Positions 57,367 to 64,000 of a DNA stretch of 64,000 nt are shown piece after piece. Within the stretch, counting starts at the first letter, position 1. Each line of letters starts with the position of its first letter. The notes under the pieces were generated by a model. That model was not told where the DNA came from, did no database searches, and saw nothing but the letters and a program-made list of their open reading frames with translations. The DNA comes from Selaginella moellendorffii (taxonomy: Eukaryota; Streptophyta; Lycopodiopsida; Selaginellales; Selaginellaceae). Made by a program: the position numbers and the translations under genes. Location: the NCBI RefSeq assembly GCF_000143415.4, contig NW_003314292.1, positions 1,253,666-1,317,665 on the forward strand. The letters run 5' to 3'.

Positions 57367-58463
57367 AGCTTGCTACACAGAAAAAAAAATCGAAACTCGC
57401 CTTGAAGAGGTAAATTTCTCCACGCTCGACGCTCCCTTGATCGTCTCTCTCTCTCTCTCTCTCGCGCGCGCGCTACTTCCACTTGGTGATGTTCCTCCCA
57501 GGTATGGAGAAGAGATAGCGATGAAGAAAACGAAGAGAAGGCAGCTATGGTGGCGCCTGTGCATGCTCGGCACGTGTTGATGCTACGTGGCCACTTGCAA
57601 AACGCTTTCCACTAATCCAGTGTCAATGCTAATCCACGTTTGTTTGTGAGGTGGTCCCGTACAGCGTGCTTCTGTTAGAACCGTACGAGATTGTCACTCA
57701 ATCTATCACGTTCCAAACCTTGGACCTGTCCAAACAATTTTAAGACCCACTAGCCTCCCACCACCAACGAACTATAATGGCTGGATGGGAATCGCATACT
57801 TGCAAGATTTTAACATTATTACCACCACCACCTTATCACATTTTTCTTACCTTTCTTCCCTATCATAGTAGTAGTGGTTGCAACGGAAGTAAGGAACCAT
57901 GCAAGCAACCAAAGGCAACGAAACGAAGGCAAACTTTTCACCCCTGAAACTTTCAACCTTTTTTATTTCGCTCCAGCCAGAGTAACTTTGGGGAGAAGCT
58001 CCCATGCCTGGCGATCCAACGGCTGGGATCCACTGGAGCGTGTTTGTTGGGAAGTGGGTCCGTTTGTACACACCACATTGTGGCCAGAGGGCGTGGTTTT
58101 GTTGTTCGAGAAGACCTTTCCCTTCTTCTTCTTCTTCGTCTTCCTCCTTGGCGAGAACCAAAAGCGAGAGACAAACAAGAAAAGGAGCGAGTGAGGGAGA
58201 TCGATCTCGGCGAGTCTTGGTTGAGTGGTCCACTCATTCTACGCATCCATCCATTCCAATCGATCCAAGCTTGAAGCTTACGAGCTTTGATTCTATGTAG
58301 ATCGCTTTGGAAGCGAACAAGTAGTGGTCTTTGGAACAAACTCTCCCAGATCCTTGAAAAGCGGCGGTATCTCTAAGGTGTGAACTCGATTTCTCAAGCA
58401 GGGTGGTGGTCTTGGCGAGCGAGCGATCGATCGCTCGATAGGATAGACAGGGATAGGCACACA
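57367..58463. other. Intergenic, divergent promoters of one-TM and PMEI genes
   Basis: It holds a (CT)n/(GCGC) tract at about 57443-57473, in the likely 5' UTR of the one-TM gene, and a purine-poor CTTCTTCTT tract near 58110-58140. Overlapping frames on both strands at 57847-58339 have no family features and look like chance frames. Confidence 0.6.
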
Positions 58464-59051
58464 ATGCAGCCAAAAATCTCGATCTGGTTCGTGTTTCCAG
58501 CGGCGGTGGCGCTGCTCTTGTGCTCTAGCTCCACTCTGGTGGCCGCTGGGGACGATGGCGGCGGCGATAACGATCAAGCGGCGCCGCCGGACGCCAAGGG
58601 GCTGCGAAAGGTGATGGTTTCCAGCAGCGTGGCCATCTCCAAGCTGCGAATCACAGTGAAGAAATACCAGCGCGACGACCACCTCAGCGATTCCAAGACC
58701 CAAGCGCTCCTCTCGGATTGCATGGATCTCACGGAGGACTCCAAGGAGGTGCTGGACGATTCCATGACCATTCTCGTCAAGCTCCACGGCGCCAAGAACA
58801 AGAGCGGCAATGAGAGTAGCAGCGGAAGCGGCAGCGGCGCGGAGGAGGAGGAGATGGAGCTACTGCGCACGAATCTCAGCGCGGCGCTCACCGACATCAC
58901 GACGTGCACGGATGGATTGCACGACGAGATCACCGACGAGTCGGCGCAGACCAAGAAGGCGGTGGTGCGCATCGATCGCCAGGCCGCCAAGGTGTCGGAG
59001 CTGCTGTCCAAGGCGCTCAATCTCACCGCCTCGATCGATGCCAAGAACTGA
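58464..59051 (+). CDS. Secreted pectin methylesterase/invertase inhibitor-domain protein (195 aa)
   Basis: Signal peptide MQPKISIWFVFPAAVALLLCSSSTLVAA, then a linker, then a PMEI four-helix-bundle domain. The landmarks are VAISKLRITVKKY, ALLSDCMDLTEDSKEVLDDSM and LRTNLSAALTDITTCTDGLHDEI. The second conserved disulfide Cys pair (in SDC and TTC) is present; the usual N-terminal Cys pair is absent. A Ser/Gly/Glu-rich insertion (NESSSGSGSGAEEEE) separates helices. Family members inhibit pectin methylesterase or invertase in the apoplast; which applies here cannot be told. No intron. Start chosen at 58464 because it begins the signal peptide. Confidence 0.85.
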   Translation: MQPKISIWFVFPAAVALLLCSSSTLVAAGDDGGGDNDQAAPPDAKGLRKVMVSSSVAISKLRITVKKYQRDDHLSDSKTQALLSDCMDLTEDSKEVLDDSMTILVKLHGAKNKSGNESSSGSGSGAEEEEMELLRTNLSAALTDITTCTDGLHDEITDESAQTKKAVVRIDRQAAKVSELLSKALNLTASIDAKN

Positions 59052-59658
59052 TCCATCCAATCCAATCTCAAATGCATTGGCGAGTGGGAAGATCATCGTT
59101 GTTGGATAGGAAACTTAGATGAATACAAAGAAGTTATAGTCTATGTGTGGTGTGAATGGAAAGAATCGAGGATTGTGTCAAAGAATAAAAAACGAGCGAT
59201 CCACTCCAGTAAGACGATAGTTTTTGGACAAGATCATCACTCCAACTTTCGCTCAAAGTGTGATTTTTGAATTTGTAGTCAAGTCATGAAAATTTTCTTT
59301 CTCTTTCGAGCTCGAGTGTGTGATATGACTGGTTTGTTTACTCTCAGTGTCAGTCCTGGAAGAACCCTAAACTATGGAATGCCAGGCAAGCCTACGTCTT
59401 TAGCTACGTACAGGCCTGCCTGGAAGACTCTCTATCCTCTTCAAAGTTAACAAGATTTTCTTTCTGGCCTTCTTTCTTTTTTACTTCTTCTCGGGCTTTG
59501 AATTTCCCATCCAGGTGCTGATCCATCAATCCATCCATCGATTGATCGATCGATCTCACATGCTTTGTAGATTTTTCTTCTCTGCGGGTGTCTTTGCCTG
59601 TTTGGATCGATCGAAAGCAACACGACCTTTTCTATTTTAAAAGATTTCACAAAGTCAT
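59052..59658. other. Intergenic between PMEI and PPR genes
   Basis: AT-rich, with a GATCGATCGATC run near 59545. No gene recognised. Confidence 0.6.
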
Positions 59659-61506
59659 ATGATCAAAACCGACCCAACGTGGAGTAGCGGCATTTGCGAA
59701 TTCCACCGGCAAATCGCCACCAACCTTTCGGAAAATAATCTCGTGGCGTTGACGGCTCAGATCGCGAGCCATGGCAGGAGACGCAGAGTTGACCAAGCCA
59801 AGCTCGTGTTTGACTCCATGCCGAAACGGAATGTGGTTTCATGGACGGCCATGATAACCGCATATGCCCATAGCGGGCATTTAGATAAGGCAGAAGAGAT
59901 GTATCACAGGATTCCGGAACGTAATCTCGTGTGTTGGAATGTTATGATCACTGCCTACTCTCAATTCGGTTCATTGGAATCTGCTCAAATGGTTTTTGAT
60001 AAGATGGACGAGCGAGATATAGTGTCTTGGACGGCAATGGTGACGGCATATGCCCGTTTTGGGCATGTTGACATGGCGAGAACATTGTTTGATTGCGGCA
60101 TGCCGGAACATAACTCTTATTCTTGGAATGCTCTTCTCCAAACGTATGCGCATCTCGGAATGGTGGTAAAGATGGAATGGCTGTTTGACGAAATGCCGTG
60201 GGAAAGTAAAGACCTCATCTCTTGGAACTCTATCCTTCTCGGTTTCTCGCAAGTCGTCGATGCTGCTCGGGCACAAGAGGTCTTTAAGAAAATGCCACTT
60301 TGGAACGTAAAGTCGTGGAACATTCTTCTTTCTGCTTATGCCCATGATTTGCATGAATTTCAGAAGACTCGAGCAGTGATGCCAGAATGGGATATTGTAA
60401 CTTGGAATTCTACTCTATCAACCTACATTTGCCAAGGTAAACATGAAATTTGTGAAAGTGTGTTTGACTATATGGTGGAAAAGGACATTGTTTCGTGGGT
60501 GACAATGGTAGCAGGATATGCTCAGATTGGGCATTTCGATCAGGCGAAATTTCTCCTAAACAGGATGCCAGTTTGGAACTTGGCTGCCTGGAATTCGATC
60601 ATTCAGGCTTATGGCGAAGCTGGCGAGATGGAAGAAGCTGAAAAAGCATTTCGATCTCTGCCATTTGCGAACATGATCTCATGGACGGCACTTCTCGCAG
60701 GATTAAGAGACAACGACCTTATTGAGCAGGCCAAAGATTTGTTTTTCCAGAGAATGCCTAGGCACAATGTGGTCTCCTCGACGGTGGCTCTCACTTTTCT
60801 CCCGAGAGAGTCGGCTCGAGAGTTACTCAACTCCATGCCGGAAAAGAATGCTTTCTCGTATGGAGCAGTGCTACAGGGACTTATAGCACAAAATGCTACT
60901 CTGGAAGAGATCAAGTGTGCCTTTGATTCCACACGGCCACCTTTCAAGACCATCTTTCTGTGGAACATGTTGCTTGGAGCTTATGCAAACGCTGGAAAGG
61001 TTGAAGATGCAAGAGCTATCCTATGCTTTCAAATGCCCGACCAAGATATCATCTCTTGGAACACTGTCTTGTCCGGTTTTGGCAGGCTCGGGGATGTTGA
61101 ATTTGCTCGAGAGATCTTTCAGACAATGCCTGGGAAAGATATTGCTTCCTGGAATGCGCTACTCTCGGCTTACTCTTATAATGGATTTTTCCAGCATGCA
61201 ATAGAGGTATTCTTAACCATGCCCGAGAAGAATTTGGCATCGTGGAACGCACTTGTGTGTGCTTGCTCCCGAGTTCCAGATTTTGCATCTCTTTGTGCTG
61301 AAATCTTCCGGGAGCTATTGATATATGGTTTCGATCCTGATGCTGCAACTTTTACTGGGTTTTTCACTTCGTGCAGTCACTTGGGAACTCTAAATTTTGC
61401 CATGAGGAAGTTTGTCTCAAATAGCATTGACTTTCCATCATTTTGCAACAACGAGCATTATCATAGGATTATGGCTGACATGTTATCTCGGGCTGCTATA
61501 AAATAA
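59659..61506 (+). CDS. PPR protein made mostly of S-type repeats, intronless (615 aa)
   Basis: A single frame. From about residue 45 to 560, PPR units recur about every 31 residues (RNVVSWTAMITAYAHSGHLDKAEEMYHRIPE, then RNLVCWNVMITAYSQFGSLESA and so on), with a few irregular units. The C-terminus has SRVPDFASLCAEIFRELLIYGFDPDAATFTGFFTSCSHLG and a short end (HYHRIMADMLSRAAIK) without complete E or DYW motifs. It resembles the S-type gene at 27942-29252 in repeat style and in shared phrases (MPVWNLAAWN versus MPVWDLAAYN), suggesting common ancestry. Role presumed: organelle RNA binding. Confidence 0.87.
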   Translation: MIKTDPTWSSGICEFHRQIATNLSENNLVALTAQIASHGRRRRVDQAKLVFDSMPKRNVVSWTAMITAYAHSGHLDKAEEMYHRIPERNLVCWNVMITAYSQFGSLESAQMVFDKMDERDIVSWTAMVTAYARFGHVDMARTLFDCGMPEHNSYSWNALLQTYAHLGMVVKMEWLFDEMPWESKDLISWNSILLGFSQVVDAARAQEVFKKMPLWNVKSWNILLSAYAHDLHEFQKTRAVMPEWDIVTWNSTLSTYICQGKHEICESVFDYMVEKDIVSWVTMVAGYAQIGHFDQAKFLLNRMPVWNLAAWNSIIQAYGEAGEMEEAEKAFRSLPFANMISWTALLAGLRDNDLIEQAKDLFFQRMPRHNVVSSTVALTFLPRESARELLNSMPEKNAFSYGAVLQGLIAQNATLEEIKCAFDSTRPPFKTIFLWNMLLGAYANAGKVEDARAILCFQMPDQDIISWNTVLSGFGRLGDVEFAREIFQTMPGKDIASWNALLSAYSYNGFFQHAIEVFLTMPEKNLASWNALVCACSRVPDFASLCAEIFRELLIYGFDPDAATFTGFFTSCSHLGTLNFAMRKFVSNSIDFPSFCNNEHYHRIMADMLSRAAIK

Positions 61507-64000
61507 CAATTTATAAAACCAGATTTTTCTAACTAATATATCATAAAACAGAAAAATATTCCAGGCGTTTTAGCGACTTCATCCTCACTTGCCTTACTGT
61601 ATGTGCCGATTCACCTATTGATTCGTAAATCTGCTCGAGCCCCAAGCTGGATCTGGGGCAGAAAATCCAGCAGCCTGTAGGTGAGAATAAATAGACAAAC
61701 CGTATGAAGATAGGTGGGGCGACTCGTGCGAGAATAAATAGACAAACCGTATGAAGATAGTGTGTTACCATTGGTCTGGTCAAGTCAAGTTTGTGATGTC
61801 AACTTATCCCTCTCCGAGAACAATTAAGAATTTCCTATTTCTGGAAGTAAACTAGTTTCATAACTTGTTACTATTGTTACTCTGGGAACTCTCTAGAACT
61901 TTGATGCCCACCGAAGAAAAGATGAAGATCATCAAGCTAAGCAAGTAGTAAAGGAATAATAACTCTTAATAAAATCAATGTATCTCATAGAAGACAATTG
62001 CCATTTGCTGCCTTAACACTCTTGGATCCAATTCAAGAGCAGCTGTACATATTTGCATTTGCGGGCATGGAATGGGAATCCGTATCAAGGTCTACCAAAA
62101 TCTCCTTGAGGAGTGCCCTCTACGCGGCTGTTAACACATTTAAGAAGAGGCAAGGAAAGCTGCTTATTGATAAATATATTAAGTTCGTTTTTTCTTTCAT
62201 GCAGCTCACAGCGTCCCACATCAAAGAGGAAATGAAGAAAATACTGGTATGGATGGTACCATAAGCATCGAACACAACGAAGAAGTAACGATGTTTAAAA
62301 CTAGAGCAGCAGCTCGCGACTGTTTGATTGATGCTTTTGGTTTTTTTCTACGTGCAGAGCGCACCATGGAGTCGGGTGGGTTGGAGATATTTCTTTATGC
62401 TTTTGCTTTACTCTAACCATGAGAATTCTACTCCATATGGATCCAGGAAAACAGCCATCATCAAACTGGACCTCCTCCTGATAAGCCTAGCCAAGAGCAA
62501 CATGATCCACAAGAGGTCCCCGCACAAAGTCTCCCTTCTGCTCGCCGGTGAAGAAGATGTCTGGCAGAAGATCTAAGAGAACGAGTTGTCTCCTCAGCAT
62601 CCTCGCAATGGCTGTACGAGGTGTGCCTCAACTCTTATTTAATGTTTTAAAACTCGTATGCCTTGCGATATGCATGAAAGATTACATGAAGGTGGATAAA
62701 CAACTCTCGCTCAACTCTTTCATAAAACTACCGCTAAGAAGAACGATGCCTGCCGAGCTGGGGAAAATGGTGCATATTCTGCTCCTAAATGCGTTACAGG
62801 ACAACCTACTCATCAACTGGATCTACGATAAACATAAAATTCTTCTGGGGGCCATACAACTATAAACCCGGGGAAGTACCTGACGAGTTTTTTTCGCCAG
62901 GATCTCACACGAGAATGGTAGAAAGGAAAAAGAAGATGTGAGGAGGACGAGGACGGGAGGGTAGAGGTGAAGCTTTGAAATTGAGAAGTGAGGTGAATGA
63001 GGACGAGGACGAGGGAACACAAAGCTTCGGTGAAGTGGATGGAGATGAAAAAGAAACCACGCGGTTTTGGTAAGTTGACCATGAGCTTTTTCGATAGCCT
63101 CCGGCGGTGGAGAGAAGACAAAGAACCTCTCCAGCCAGTCTTCCTTGGACCTTTTCGAGAGCGCATGGAAGCGGTGAAGATAACTTCTTGCACCTTCCTT
63201 GCGTTTAGAATCTTGAGAGGAAGAAACGACTCTGCGAAACCAACGCTCAGATCTCTTGGCAGGACGTCCTTTTGGTCGCAATGCAATCTTAGTGGCAGTG
63301 GAACAACTGGACACAGGAAACAGGAGATGAACAGGGATATATAAAGCAGCCAAACCATTCCAGGGGCCAGCCATGTCGGCCAACTGTATTCTTCACCGGG
63401 AGAAGTGACCCTCTGGATGATCAGTAGCCGCCGCAAGTCTTTTTCTTTATCTCATATTTTTCTCGAAACTTATTCATCACAGGCTTGGTTGGTAAAATAA
63501 CTTACCAGTTTGAGAAATTTTCCAGTTCAGTGCCAGGTTGAAGATTTTTTTCTCAAGTAAGAAAGACCACAACTTTCTCATGGCTTATGTGCAGATTGTA
63601 GATCAACCAAACTAGCTACTCACGAAGACAGTGGCCCTTCGCTCGCAGCAAGCGTATGTTTGATTTCTTACTTTAGAATGGAATGGAGATATTCTTACCT
63701 TGCAACTTCAGCTGCCAAATCCCGTCAGGATCGACGAATTCATTTAAAAACATGTTTTCTCTTGTGGTGGAGAAGTCTGGAGAGTTCTCTTTGCGAATTT
63801 ACTCTTACAATCTTCTCTTTTCTGTAGAAGCATGGCGTGAATGAGACAGAGTGGCGCGGAGGTGGCGGTCTCGCTCAACAATGTTGCAGTAATTTTGTGA
63901 GCCATATCCTTCAACAGTGGGCAATCAGGTGTCAAGTAAAGTTCCAAGTCTACTGGACTTCAAGGTTGCCGGAAGAAGCAGTATCTCTTCTTGCTGGCCA
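61507..64000. other. Region without a recognisable gene
   Basis: Short frames at 61998-62264, 62328-62576 and 62548-62865 (+) and 62813-63436 and 63744-63947 (-) have no family features I recognise. The frame at 63744-63947 reads toward lower coordinates from near the window edge and has exon-like composition (LYLTPDCPLLKDMAHKITAT), so it could be part of a gene continuing beyond 64000. Confidence 0.4.
61682..61761. repeat. 31-bp direct repeat pair
   Basis: GAGAATAAATAGACAAACCG followed by TATGAAGATAG occurs at 61682-61712 and again at 61731-61761, separated by 18 bp. Confidence 0.9.

Noticed and set aside
57847-58339. Two overlapping minus-strand frames of about 128 aa upstream of PMEI
   Set aside because: Arg/Lys and Glu runs come from CTT/CTC tracts, two frames are open at once, and no conserved motif is present.

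Overview
The window is nuclear DNA of a land plant. Five long intronless PPR genes, many genes with very short introns (about 50-100 bp), tightly packed gene spacing and plant-only enzymes (MGDG synthase, sedoheptulose-bisphosphatase, P/U-type cyclin, calmodulin-regulated Ca2+-ATPase) point to a lycophyte such as Selaginella. That is an inference from gene content, not a database match.

Region 1 (1-20384) is a retrotransposon nest. A large non-coding LTR element (LARD-1, + strand) runs from before base 1 to 11473. A Ty3/gypsy chromovirus sits inside it, with decayed gag, zinc knuckle, protease, RT, RNase H, integrase and chromodomain. The block 3924-10542 is inverted relative to its surroundings and splits the chromovirus 5' LTR in two. 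A second, structurally complete LARD (LARD-2, - strand, 12696-20379) has 1.8-kb LTRs, a 4.0-kb non-coding interior, an initiator-tRNA-type primer binding site and a perfect 5-bp target duplication (TTTTG). The two element types share LTR modules, which suggests the chromovirus family mobilises the LARDs in trans.

Region 2 (20385-24958) is AT-rich intergenic DNA with no gene that I can recognise.

Region 3 (24959-59051) is gene-dense. In order it holds: secreted aspartic protease (+), broken XTH (-), PPR (-), small Cys-rich secreted peptide (+), chitinase with two hevein domains and a GH18 domain (+), PPR (-), MGDG synthase (-), P/U cyclin (-), ACA8/10-type Ca2+-ATPase (-), plastid/mitochondrial GatC (+), PPR (-), SBPase (+), BET/GTE bromodomain protein (-), small GNAT protein (+), PPR (-), Pin1-type prolyl isomerase (+), plastid FAD oxidoreductase (+) followed by a decayed copy of its own 3' end, small one-TM protein (-), and PMEI-domain protein (+).

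Region 4 (59052-64000) holds one more PPR gene (59659-61506) and about 2.5 kb with no recognisable gene.

Functionally the genes are a housekeeping mix centred on organelles: PPRs for organelle RNA, GatC for organelle translation, and MGDG synthase, SBPase and the FAD protein for the plastid. There is also a small apoplastic defence/cell-wall group: aspartic protease, XTH relic, Cys-rich peptide, chitinase and PMEI.
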